DNA from: Prunella strophiata
Lineage: Eukaryota > Chordata > Aves > Passeriformes > Prunellidae
Direction of reading: 5' to 3'
DNA length: 64,000 nt
Assembly (NCBI GenBank): GCA_036583965.1
Contig: JAZBQD010000030.1
Location: forward strand, 58,529,551 to 58,593,550
The notes beneath the pieces were generated by a model. It was not told the DNA's origin. It did not search any database and was given only the letters and a program-made list of their open reading frames with translations. The translations under genes were made by a program, and so were the position numbers. Positions within the stretch are counted from its first letter, which is position 1, and the number at the start of each line of letters is the position of its first letter. Of the stretch, positions 48,254 through 61,016 are shown piece by piece.

Positions 48254-51200
48254 AAAATATTAAAAGCAACCATCAAAGTATATGTGATCTACTGTCAAAA
48301 TCAAATCAAAAGAAGAAATCATTTTGCTTTCTATTGACCATGAGGACAGTGTAGGATTAATAAAAGTTCTAACTCATAAATTTCTTCCTAAAAGTCTACC
48401 CCTCATACTCATATGTCAGCATAATCCTTTCTGCAGTTCTTGTTCCTTTCCAGTCCTGTTCACTCACATTAATAAAGAGAAGTAAAGATGTCCAAAATTT
48501 GAGTAGTGATGAAGTGACAAATAGAGAACAGAATAAGCTAGATTATTTTTTACCATGTCATAAATAATTACTAAAGTGGAATAGAGACTATAATGTCTGT
48601 TTCTCTGCATTTTGGATTATAAAGAGTGTTGGATGTATCTAACAAGATCTACACCACCTTAGAACTCATACATCTCGCTAGACAGAAAATAATTTTGGAC
48701 TATCCACTCATTTATGTGGACTATTTTATGTCTATATGTCCTAATGGATCTAAGCAATATGAGGATTTCTACAGTGCACTAGGTACCTAATTACAGTGGG
48801 TTTTTAAATCTGGCCTAACTGACCTTTCAACATCTAAACCAAATCTGAGTCTAAATAGGGAAAAAATTTCTTCTGCCCGAAGTTCTGGGTAAGCAATCGA
48901 GTCATCAAACCATCTTCCAAGTTCCAAATACTGTGGAATTTTTTCTTTAATGAACTTCTGTTTTGCAACATGATTTTTTGTAAAAGGGTAACGAACATTG
49001 TTTTTTGATCAACAGATACTTTGCAAAACTCAGTCTATTTGCTCTAGGCTTGAGGAAATAACTTTCTCACCTCTGAGAAGTAGTTCTTTTTCATATCTTC
49101 CCTTAGGTGGTTTTATTTTGTCCTAATTTTGTACTATAGCAAAAGTACAAAAAGGAAAAACAATTTATGAGTGGCAATTACTTAGACAGCAACAGCTATA
49201 TTTTCTATTACCCTCTGGAATCTCTTATTCTTATAAGCTATATAGCAGACAGACAAGCAATAGAATTAAAATGAATAAATCTTTTGTTGATCTTCAGAAA
49301 AAAATATAATGATTGTATCATTATGAAAATTGTGCTTCCTTTCAAAATGTCACACATAATTGTGCATAGCCAGGCTCAAATGAACCAGTAAATGGATTGG
49401 CGTTAATAATGATATTGGATATGCATGCAGTTTCAAGTATTAACTAATAAAAATGATTGATAGTTTTTAGATAATTGCATTTAAGAATATGAAAGAACTT
49501 TTAACAAAATGTGACTTGTAGCTTTTTAGAGAAGTTAATTAAATACTTGTTAAACATAATAATTTATTATATCACTGTTGTTTTATGAATAAAATAAAAA
49601 GGATAATCTGCATTTTTTATAGTGATGGAGTGTCACAGGCCGGTAAACATAAGTCTCAAGGCATTATGATCATTCTTGTCTTCTGTCCACACTATCAATC
49701 TGATTTCTAAAATTCTTTCTGGATTCATACTCATTAAGCTACAGTGGCAGTTTTGCCTTTATCTCTTATCAAAGGTTTGTTAGTTAAAATCTGAAATAAA
49801 ATAAAATAAAGTAAGGGAAAAAAAGTAATAATAAAATAAAAAAAAAACACTACAATCAGAAAGTTCTTTCAAGACACCTGATCCTGAAGATTTACCAGAG
49901 ATTTTCAAAAGCTGATGATGCTTTGCATCTTGCAACAAACAAAATCATTGGTCTTAACTTGATTTGTTATGAGCTATTAAGTGTTCATCTAAGCAATGTC
50001 AGTTACTGAGGCAATTATTACATTAAGTAATGTTTAATTTTTCAGGGGCTATGGCATATTCCTAATAGCCCTGCCTTAGTAAAAGCAGGGAGGAAATGGT
50101 CTTTGTGGTTAATAATTCACAATTCAGCTGAATATACAGAGAGATACCCCCAGAATCTCTTTGGAAACCACATTGACCTACTGATATATATCTATAAAAA
50201 GATGCAGCAAGAGAGCCTTTTCCTCAAGAAACCAGAAAAATAAAGTGTTCCTTATTAGCTTTGGTTTGTTAGGGATTTAAAATACCACAACAATGATCAA
50301 TAGGAGGTAATGCTTGGGAATTTTCCTCATCAGAGTCTGATACATCTTATCACAAATGAAAACTCTCTGTATTTCAGTCCAGAGATATGATTTACCTAAA
50401 AAGTGGGGAATTCTTGACAAGCTGTAACTCCCTGACATGCAGTGTACCTGGAGAAGCAGGATGTGGCCCAGCAATCAATTATCCCCACCTATCCTTGTAT
50501 TCGCAATGTTGCAAGCTGAAAATCTAGCAAAGAAATACACTGGTCAAGCAGCAGAATCAGGCATTCAGAAGTTAAGAAGTGCTGGAATCTTCATTCATCT
50601 ATCTTCACACTGTACTTTTTGGTGCAGTTCATAATTATGTGATGAGATAATATTTTTACACAAGTTCATTCATCACTTCAAATAGAGAATGGAGAATGTT
50701 CTATAAATGAGAAATTGAGCAAAAAACTTTCGCTAAGCTCTCTTTGGTTCCTTATCTTTGGTACTACAGACTTACACAAGTGATAGGAGACTAGACTCCG
50801 TTTCCACTCTTCTTAAAGAAGCATTTGAAGACCTGACAGTCACCTTTAAGGTCGGAGTCAGAACCAGCAAGCTATGGAATATTTGGAAAGGTGGAAACAA
50901 GCTTTCAGAATGTCTTCGTGACACAGTTAAATTCTGATAAGCAAAGCCAAGAGAGAAGGGGAAAGAATTTCTGTGAACATCTTAGCTACTTGCATAAAGA
51001 CTGGTTCCCCCACTTTTTGTTTCAAAGAGCACTGAGTGATTTTAAGGGAGGAACAAGAACTCAAGCACTGAGCTGAAAATAACCTTGTTTTAAAAATCTT
51101 ACAGACTAAAATGTAAGGCATTCGACAAGGAATATTTAAATACTTTAAGGTGTTTATATTTGAGGAATGTAGGGATATTTATTAATATCTTATTACTCAC

Positions 51201-52417
51201 ATTCCTTAAACATTTTCTAATTAAAGAATAAGAGGAAAACATAAATATTTTCTGTTCTCAAGGATTATAGATGTGGTCCTTGCAACCCAGTTAGTAAGAT
51301 AGTTGGTAAGATATTAGGTAATGAGGCCCTTAAGTTCCAGTCTCTGCCCCAGTGAAAGTTTGGATTTTGTATAGGAAAAAATAAACTATCAAGCAATCAA
51401 ATCTCTCCAGAAAAATATCAATGACAGAATTTAGGCATTGAAGCAATATCTGAAGATATTTGGCAGTGGAACAAACTTCCAGAGGTAGCAAAGCAGTCTG
51501 TATATTTTATTATCTTCAGGAAATTATTTCCTTTTTTACTTTTTTGGGCATAGCAGCACATGGGGAATATTGCAACAGAAGAGGGAAGATGCTGTCTATA
51601 ATTCTTTTCCTACATACTCTTATAAGGGAAAAAAAGAAATCTTCTCCTGAGCAAAATTCTAGTCCTTTAAATTAATGAACCAAATGTCTCCAATAAATCT
51701 CTGACTTATAGATCACATATACATCAGGACCATAGTTATTGTGTTTTGGAAATAGTTATAATGTAATCACATTAAATACAACCAAAACAAAAACAAACAA
51801 GTAAAAGAGCAAGAGCCATATGTACATATATATTTATAGAGTCGAAATATTTCAATTTAATTTTAATATTTTTCTTCAGAGTTAGCCTTAAAGAGCACCC
51901 ATACACATTTTTGGGTGTTTGACAATAACTATGCTCTTATTAGTAACAGTACACATGCATTACTGTTCATAATACAGTAACCTTGCTGACCAATAGCAAT
52001 GCTCAAATGCACACAATAGTTTTCCTCATCTTACCAAACTGAAAAAAAAAAAAAGAATTGCTCAAAGAAGTTTTCCACTTCTTACCCAACAGCAATGGGA
52101 AAAATTTCATCCTTTTCCCAAGAAAAAATTAGACAAATAGATCTTGCAATATTTTTGGATGACCATCAAATTTAGATTATTCTGGAAAGGAAATGGAAAG
52201 AAGAAATTCCAGATTCTTGGGAGATACAGACATTTCTTCTTCAGTATTCTGTCTGTTCTACACTGTATGTCACCTAAGTTAAATACCTAGAAGTGGCTTA
52301 GAAACTTTTCAGAAGCCTCATTACCAGCTACTTATGGATATTCTCAGTTCAGTCTCTCCCAGGCTGAGCCTGGGAATCTTAGAGGAAAAGAATTCAAACA
52401 ATTATTATCTCTCTTTT
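48254..52417. other. AT-rich non-coding DNA, no gene seen
   Basis: About 4 kb without a supported gene or recognised repeat. Short frames at 50,277-51,121 overlap on opposite strands and show no domain. Confidence 0.55.
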
Positions 52418-52648
52418 TGTAACCATTGTTTATAGATATGGTTTGCTAGGGCGTGCTATTCACTAGTGCATCAATGGTGTGAGAGGTTTTCTCCTTAAGA
52501 CCAATCAAGGTCTGAGGTCCACTACTGTTCCTATAAGAACTGTAGAGTTCTTAATACTATACACTGTAAGAAAATCTTTCATGCTTTCTGCATCATGGAG
52601 TCAATGTTAATAATTACCCTCCAGGTTGGGGGACCGCCTGTTTCGACA
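52418..52648 (+). mobile_element. Probable short solo LTR (family C, ERVK-like guess)
   Basis: The plus strand shows, in LTR-like order, a CCAAT-type 'gaccaatcaag' (52500), a TATA-like 'cctataagaac' (52531), a degraded polyadenylation region ('cttaatactatac'), then 'cctccaggttgggggaccgc' and an end at 'ctgtttcgaca' (52648). The start is TG at either 52418 or 52427. No target-site duplication or internal gene is visible. The local C/G-rich end contrasts with the AT-rich flanks. The call rests on layout and on general resemblance to short avian ERV LTRs. Confidence 0.42.
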
Positions 52649-54986
52649 GCTACTGGCTTTTTTTCTTAGGGGAGGACTTAACTCTTTAGTTAATGCTGTA
52701 ATTCACACTTTGTCAAGCACATGACTAATATTACTGCTTTTATTATCAGATATATCCTTAATTTATAATAACTGATTACAGATATATGTTGCACAAGTTA
52801 TGGATATTTTAACAGAGTATTTATATGTCATCAACAAACAACACTTGCCATTGAAGTTAGGGTGAGTATTTCAAATGTGCAAACTCAGAAAACTCAAAGT
52901 ATTTCAAGAAGTTTAAACATTAGATCTGTTCTCTCTTTTTTAATTGTATGAGTTGTGAACTCATGAGAGAGGGAAACATTTATACAGCACTTAAAATAGA
53001 GTGATTTTTCATAATTATACATATGCATAATCTAAGTTGATTTGATCAGCTACATTTGTATAAATTTTCAAAGGTCAGTGAGAATTGCACCTGTTTGATA
53101 ATATTACTTCTTTACTGACAATTTATCTACACAATTTACATTGTTGATTTTTGTTATTTACAGCATACGACAACTGATCCTTTTTATCATCTGCTGGACA
53201 GAACATAAACAAAAAGAGTCAAATCTTTCTTTTTTATGATAGCTTACATCTCAAGCAAGAACAGTATTCTTTAGCAGAAATAGCTGTAAAGATTCTGTGA
53301 AGAGGTTATACCATATGGACTGAAGGGAAATTTGTTACTCTTGAAACAAAGAACAATGACAAGAAAACAGATTTATCATTTTGAAGTAAGATCAAGGACG
53401 GCTCCGTGGAGAATTTTTCAGTTAGCAATGTATAATGAAAAGGATTTGCATTGTGCGAGAACATAAAATATCTTACAAATGTAAAGCGCAGATCTCTATA
53501 AAAGTTACCAAAAAAATGGAGGTTAAAAATATACTTTAAAACATTTGAGGCTTGAAACCACAAAAGGCATCTCACATTAGTATTTGCCAGCCTTTAGAAA
53601 TGAGGCATTATGTAGTCCTGTAATCACTTTACCTGAAGATGCCATTCATCAATGTTGACATGACCATATTTAAAATAGACTTACCAATTTAAAATAGACA
53701 TACCAATACTCAGGTTTTTTGGGTTTTTTTAATATACTTTCTCACTTACCTTGATAAAGCATAAGAGTAAAATGTTAGCATGACTCTTGAAAGTTCAATT
53801 TCCACCTTGTATAATGTATTTGGCTCAGAAATGACATATACTTGGCACTATTCTGCTTCATCAGTGTTAATCATATTTTCTTTCAGCTTATCTTCAAAGA
53901 TTTCATCTGTCTTTTACATTCAGTACTTCTGGCTTCAAAGTAGTTTTTTATTTCCTTATCTATTTTTAAATTCTTCATTGTTGGTTATTTAATTTTTTTA
54001 ACATTGTTAAACAGGATTTTTGAAGGTATCTCCCAAAAGATATCTAATCTATAGAATATAGAGTTCACCTTCAAAGCATATTAGACCACCCTGTACTTTT
54101 AGGTACACAACATAAAAATGTAAAAATAAAATGGCTAAATTATATTTTAATCAGGATTGCTGCTCGAAAGTCAAGAAAGTCCATCATTATTATCAGAAGT
54201 ACAGGTAGCAAAGCAGTGAGGGAATCAGAAGGATAATTTTTAGAGGATGCATACTTTATATGTACTGTAAAACACCCAGTAGAGTGCACAGCAATTTAGA
54301 TCTCACCCAGGATTCTGTGGCACATAAATGCCCTTAATTTTGTGATGTGATGTATGGTAGTCAGAGGTACACAAAAATTCTGAAATGTCAATGTATACAG
54401 CAATTTGTAAACAAGAAACACAGCCAGGAAGTCTGATTTGTTGCTGGAGAAAATATCCAGGGTTGAAAGACTGAAAAGGGAGAGCTGCCATCTTCTGTCT
54501 GAATTGGAACTCTGTGAAGAAGGAATATTTGTTTGTTAGTATGACTCCATCAAATTTCAGATTTAAAGATGACTAGTCCTTATGAAATTTGAAAAAAGTA
54601 TATATAGGGACAGAGGTAAATTTTCTTCACATTAGAAAAATAACAAGCGTAACCAGAAGATACACATACACATATAATCAAAGCTATATTTCAACAAGGT
54701 ATTCCAAACAATGATTTGGCATGAGTGTATGAGAAATAATTGGTTCCTCCTTTTTTTCCTATTTCAAATACGCTTTTATGCTTGCCACAGCTGCCCCAGG
54801 ATGCCCTACTTTTCAGGAAAATACAGCTGATTTAGGAGTAATGTACATCTTTTGTATTGATTACGGGGTTCAAATAAAATAGATTTAAATGAAGACTTCA
54901 ACAGAATTGAAGTTGACCCAGACAAGGAGAAATCTATGCTTGTACAAGTGTTCTGAACTGATTTGAAGAACGATTCTTATTTCCAT
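52649..54986. other. AT-rich non-coding DNA, no gene seen
   Basis: No supported gene. It contains a 19-bp tandem duplication at 53668-53705 (atttaaaatagac[t/a]tacca twice). Confidence 0.55.
53668..53705. repeat. 19-bp tandem duplication
   Basis: Two adjacent 19-base units, 53668-53686 and 53687-53705, differing at one position. It is a simple recent local duplication. Confidence 0.9.
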
Positions 54987-55123
54987 CATAGAATCATAGA
55001 ATTATTTCAGATAGGAGGAACCTTAAAGATCATCTAGTTCCAAGCCCCTTGGTATGGCCAGGGGCACCTTCTACTAGATGAGGTTGTTCAGAGCCCCATC
55101 CAACCTGGTCTTGAAGAATGTTG
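54987..55123 (-). mobile_element. CR1 LINE 3' end, antisense
   Basis: It begins with CATAGAATCATAGAAT (reverse of two octamer tail units), followed by 'ccttaaagatcatctagttc', 'ggccaggggcaccttctact' and 'ccatccaacctggtcttgaa'. These are all standard antisense CR1 3'UTR text. It is a short, strongly 5'-truncated copy. Confidence 0.92.
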
Positions 55124-58100
55124 TGGAAGTTTTTTAATGTTTATTCCTTAACAAGTTATTACATAAGAATAATAAATTAACTAGAATGCAGTAGACATTT
55201 CCCTCTAGATTTGAGGTGCAAGCATCTTTCTAATATCCACCTAGAAAACCAAAATTTTTGTGTGCAGTAGGTACAGAGTGTACTTACTCTACCCTCCTCA
55301 TCAGTCAATGAAGAAACTGACACTTCCAGGAAACAATTCAGACCATTTAAGATATTATTCCACCAAAATATTTCAAAGACTTCACCAATCTCAAGTGACT
55401 TCAGACATTGCAAAAAAGGGTGACATTTTCCAACTAGACCTAACCCAGAAGGGACAATTTCAGCTGTGAGGCTTTCATTTCCCAAGAACCACTTCAAACC
55501 AGCTATACTGCCTCCTTCCAAAGAAATGTCAGAATATTTATTACAGATCCCAGAACATGCACTTCTCATTTTCCCAGAGAACTCATTTTCCTTGTGGGAA
55601 AGACCTGCTTCGTCTTATGTTTACTCTTAAACTGTTTATTGTACAAAATTCCTAAGGAAATTATAGAAAGTACAAACCTGCTATATTTCAGCTCATTAAC
55701 AAAGATATGTGAATTGAAATCTGAATTCAGGACTAAAATTTTCTTCTTTTAAAAGAAAATCCAAACAAACAAAACCAACAAATGAAAAAAAAAGCCAAAA
55801 ACCATGACCATATAACAACCTGCTTCACTTTATGTATTATTTCTGAAAAACAAAGACTACACAGTCCATTTTGCATTGTCTACATCTACCACTGAAAGGA
55901 ATGGAATAGAAAAGGTAAATCAAGGACAATAATGACAGAATGTGATTTAAAGAGGTACTATGCTTGGTTCACTATGATTTGTAGGATCTTAGTAATTATT
56001 CAGACAAATTGTAGGTACCTACAAAAATGCCTGTAAATCCCCAAGGTTTCATCTATTTCACAAAGAAATGGTGTGTAGCCAACAGTTCCTAGTGTTCTAA
56101 TTGGAAATCTTTGGTTAAAACCCATTAAACAGGAATCTGGCAGAGCAAGTAATAAGCAGGTAATATTGTTTGACTTATGTCAATGTTCTCACTTATTTCT
56201 ATTTTTCATTCTTTTAATTAAAAAATTTATCAAGGGTTTAATCATATCTCACAGCCTTGGCATATAAAGGGTGATGAAATTATGGTCACAGATGCTAATT
56301 TTGTGTGAGTTTGGAGGCATAGGAGCAAAGTATGATTTATCAGGTAATCAGGATTTAAGACTAAATCTGAAGGAAGGAAACAGAGTCCAAAAAACCTGCA
56401 AGACTTGAGCATACAAAGGGCAACATTTTCTTACTAAAAGGCAGAGATGTTGAATCTTCTCACTATGGCATTTGACAATGCTGGTTGCCTTGGAGCAAGG
56501 CACATACCCCTAAATGGATATATTCACTTATTGATGTCATATCAAATGTGGTTACAATACCTATAACATTGCTTTCATAATACAAGAAGAAAGAACTCAG
56601 TTCAAGGGGGTGATGTTTTTAATGGAAAAAAATATTCTTTCTGATGATCTTACTTGTGAGAAATGCTCAGGTTTGCTCAATGCTCTTACTAAAATTCTTA
56701 CACGTGAAATTTCCAAGAATATTCTAAAATAATAATATTGTTGGAAGGCTGAAGAAAAGAAGATGTCCACTACTCTTTTGTTATAATCATAATGCTGATG
56801 TCTACTCTCTGACAGACAAAGGATTATGATTTTATTAACAATATTGGGCAAAAAAGTGCTAGTTTTCAAAATATATATTTTACTGCCACAACCTTTTCCA
56901 GTTATAGAATCTGAGGGATCAGAATTACAGTGCAATCTGCCCAACTGTGCACCATTTATACAGCAATCATATTTCTGTTTTCTGTTCCATATAGCTGCAT
57001 TATGCTTTTTTACCCACAGGTCTGCAGGTATGTTCAGGATTTGGTAACTGACACTGGTCTTAGACAGATAATCCAGAATTTAAAAGACAATTTAATTTAT
57101 ATTCTACTATGTTCTATTCAGACAAGTCATTATATCAGGTGAAGTCTACTGACTATCATGAAAAATCCAGCCTCACACTGCCCAGACAAATAGAGATGTC
57201 ATGATGAAAATGGAGTAATTAATGAAGTACCATTTACATTAATAGCCCCATTTATATAACATACCAGCCTAAGTTTATCGTGTTACTTCACTAATTCTCT
57301 CTTCTGATCTCATTTGGAAAAGGCTTTTTTTTTTTTTTTTTTTTTTAATTTTGACACTTTTTTTTCTGACATCAGCTCTTTGTGCAGCAAAAAGAAAAAT
57401 GAGTAATATCTGAATGTAGGCGATGGACCCAAAGAGACTTCCTTTCTAAAATATCTCTTTACAATTACATGTATTGTTGATATTTTTCATCATCTTTTTA
57501 TCCTTTACAAGATGTTTTAGATGGAAATAATTCTAGGAGCGATTACACTGATTTCCACAGAGTCACACCTGGGATGAATTTGGCCCTTTGTGTTTTCCTC
57601 AATACTCAATTGTCACTTTAACTCTAAACACTTGTTGTTTAGATTAAAAGGGTCCTTTCTTGATCTCAAAGCTCATCTAATCCTGTATGTGACTCTCTTT
57701 CTTAGTTATGTGAAATGTAATCACATTCTATTGACTAATCATGTCCTCTGTGATGCATACTTGTTAGGTAGTAAACCTATTAATCCCATGGTAATTTTGT
57801 GTGTTATTGTAATTCCCTTAACCATACAAAGCGTTCTTACTTCTTTCTTTGTAACAAATTAAAAAAGTAAATGGTGTGTATGTGGATAATATTCAAATAG
57901 TTCAGCTTTGTTCTTCTCCAGTCCGTATTTGACCAAAAATATCACCTTGAACTTCTCTGAAAATAACCAAGGAATTATTTTCCCAAAAGCCTATTTAAAA
58001 GGACGACAATGACCAGGATTATAAAACAAGCTGTATTTTTTAACTAAAAATCAGAAACTTTTATTACAGTATTTCCATTTCTGCTGAAAATGAGCAGGTT

Positions 58101-59399
58101 TCACTACAATTGTATCTTTTTTGGCGAGTCCTTTCAAATCCAGCTATACAAGATGAAATTCTAGGTCTATGAAGCAATGATTCCTCAACCCCTTTTTATT
58201 GTTTTATGTTGGCTTTGAACCCTTGCCAGCCATGTCTTTCCTGCTCTGTGAGCTCTTTTTTCCATCTGTCTCATAAGTTTCCAAAATAAAAAGAAGAGAG
58301 CACTGCATCAAGAGGAACCAAGAAAGAAATAGCTAAGCAGGGGACACATACAAAAGATCCCAGAGGAGGAGGAAGTGATCAGACAAATGTTCAGTAATAA
58401 TCCTTCCTCTACCGTATCACTTGTATCATCAAGAGATATCTTAATAAATCCTCCACAGTAAGGTGCTCTCACTGGATGTTCAGGTCTTCATTGTATTCTT
58501 TCAAATACCATTTTGTGACACATAAGATTTCTCACATTTATATATTTTTCATAAGAAATTGTGCCAGCCAAAAATACCAAACTACATAAGTTATGTATTA
58601 AGATGAAATATAAGGAAAAAAAAATGTGTTAGATCAAATCTACATTCTTTGAAGAATGAATGGTTATTTTGGAGGGCATGATCTGTGTCCCTCTACACAG
58701 TACTAAAGAAAAAGAGAAAGAAGGTCTAAAGTAATGTCTAACTGGTTATTTATAAGGGGCCCATGTTTTTATTATTTTGCAAAAAATTATGGGATATTTA
58801 TAACTTATTTTGTTGTAAGGCATGAATCTTTCCTATATACTACTTTTCTTTCAGGGCAAAGTCTACCTTGTGGCTCTGTAATATTTTAGACCTTTGCAGG
58901 GAAAGGGAATTTTCTAGTTTGACCTTTCCACGAATCAGTATAAATTCCTCAGGAAATTATAATTATCAAGGAAACGTTACAGTAAGAAATCAGGAATCCC
59001 TTCTCTCCTGGAAGGCAAGGAAGAACAAAATATTTAGTCTACACCAGCAAGAATGTCCTAGTCTTCACCTCATTAAGAGTTATACTCTATCATTAGAGAA
59101 TACTATGATTTCTGAAAGGTTGGCCAAAGGACTTTGGTTATTCATATTATTCCTCTTGTATTTTTCATTATCATGATTATTTATGCTTAGTAATAATTTA
59201 AATAAATGAAGACTATTATTTTGCATTAAACAGGTCATGAAAAACATCTTTGTAGTGATTAAATGTCACCTAACAGTGGGTTGAGTTATCAGAAGGTCAA
59301 GGGAAGTAATTATCCCTATCTATTTAGCACCTGTAGTCCACATCTGGCTTCATCTCTTGTTGAGCCCTTTGATTTAAAAGAGGTATTGACCAAATGAAG
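55124..59399. other. AT-rich non-coding DNA, no gene seen
   Basis: About 4.3 kb without a supported gene. A 130-codon minus frame (55177-55569) directly beside the CR1 has no recognisable domain, and a plus frame overlaps it. A T22 run lies at 57325-57346. Confidence 0.55.
57325..57346. repeat. poly(T) tract, 22 T
   Basis: An uninterrupted run of 22 T. No recognisable retroposed body flanks it on the minus strand. Confidence 0.93.
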
Positions 59400-59836
59400 A
59401 TAATACAACAAATCAGCACTAGAATGCATAGGGAATGGGAGCACATGATATGTCAGCAAAAGTTGAGAAACCTGAATTTGTCTAGACTTAAATAGAAAAG
59501 GCTTAGGGAAGATCTAATTGTTCTCTTTAACTACATAATGGTAAGCTACAGAAGAGGTTGTGGCACACACTTCACAGAGATGCATCATGAGAAAAAAGAG
59601 ACCATGATCCTAAATTGAAGCAAAAGAGTTCTTACAAAATATGAGAAAAACAAATTTCATTTTAAGACTGCTTAAGCACAGGAATGAAAAAAAGTTGCTG
59701 TGGGATGTTTTTGAATGTCCATCTAGAGTTCCTGAGCAGGTCCTGAGCAACCTGATATAATTACAAAACCAGCACCACTTTGAGGAGGAGGTTGGACTAG
59801 AGGATGTGCAAAGGTGCTTACCAGCCTAAAATATTC
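59400..59836 (+). mobile_element. Old CR1 LINE fragment, sense
   Basis: A diverged CR1 3' portion. The translated text resembles 'ETLNLSRLK.KRLREDLIVL' of the RT end (59,470-59,530). The 3'UTR end reads 'gaggaggaggttggactaga' and 'cagcctaaaatattctctg', near the position where the CR1 octamer would be. It is clearly more decayed than the copies at 47.6 and 55.0 kb. Its terminal 75 bases form an inverted repeat with 60937-61016. Confidence 0.72.
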
Positions 59837-60936
59837 TCTGCATCCATGAAGTATGAGGATCAACATTCTGAACATCCCAAAATGACCATTTTGCTAGCAT
59901 TCTCATCAAAACATATTCTTCCTTCAGCTGTATTTCCTAATAATTCAGTTGCACAGCTCTCTAATTTTTTTCACAATGCACTTCAATACTGCAAAACTTT
60001 TCCAGATCTAGATTGAAGCTTCTCTCCAGCTTCATCAGTTATTTTGAAAATAGCATGATGATCTACAAAACACAGCATGAATTGTCCCTTATTAATTTTT
60101 TATTAATTAAGTTCTCAGTTATGTAGCTTATGCCCGGTCCCACAGCTGAGCCTGTGCTTCCTGGATCTCCATGCTCACGAGGTATTTGTGTACCATTAGT
60201 TATTAATTTACATTTGCACTACACCTGCAGCTTGAGGCTCTGTGATGCAAAACTCTGCCTGAACACACACCCTTGGGATTACCTGTCCCATCCTTAAAAA
60301 CTTAAAAGTCACAGGAGAGAAGACAGGCAAAACTTATGAAAAGAGAAGGAAAATAATACTCTACAAACAGAAAAATGTGTCTGAGAGTGCTGCTAAAAGA
60401 CACAAGACATTGTGTCACATTTTGCAGGTCACATTTTGGAGCCAAACAGATACTATTGAGGATGTTCAGTGATTTAATCACAGGACCATGTCTTCCTTTC
60501 TCCTGCCCTTCTACCAACTGGCTTCTTTGATGAAGGAAATCATAGCCCTGCCTATCCTGCACTTGCTTACAGTAACAGGCATGACTTCTCTCTTTGGTTA
60601 TTTCTGAAATAAATTCCATCTACTGGAAAATGATGACAAATATCTTGTCTTTTTTTATTAATCACAAATGTGGCAAAATGGTTTTTCCCTGCACAAGACA
60701 CTTACCTATTTACACCTCTTCATTGGGAGTTTGTGAATATAATACTTTTAGGAGGCAGTTCATCACAACTAATTTAAACCTCTACATTAGAATGAGATAA
60801 ATTGAATCTTTCTTTACATACAATACAGAAACAGTTTAGTTAGGGTATGTAGCACAGAAATAGACTTTACAGGTGGATCTCACGTTCACTATCAGTGGAT
60901 TACAAAACTAGTTCCAGATCTACTAGCCTAATATTA
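59837..60936. other. Non-coding DNA between two inverted CR1 ends
   Basis: No supported gene. The minus frame 60302-60619 has no recognisable domain. Confidence 0.55.
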
Positions 60937-61016
60937 ATAGGAAGTGGCTGGAAGGCACCTTTGTAGATCCTCTAGTCCAACTTCCTCCTCAAAGTGGTGC
61001 TGATTTTTAATTATAG
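60937..61016 (-). mobile_element. CR1 3'-end fragment, antisense
   Basis: The minus strand reads 'cagcaccactttgaggagga', then 'gttggactagagg', nearly the same as 59773-59826 on the plus strand. The similarity extends outward into 'ataatta(c)aaaa'. It is the same CR1 subfamily in the opposite orientation about 1.1 kb away. Confidence 0.72.

Noticed and set aside
55177..55569. 130-codon minus-strand frame next to a CR1 end
   Set aside because: No recognisable domain, a plus-strand frame overlaps it, and one or two frames of this length are expected by chance in the window.
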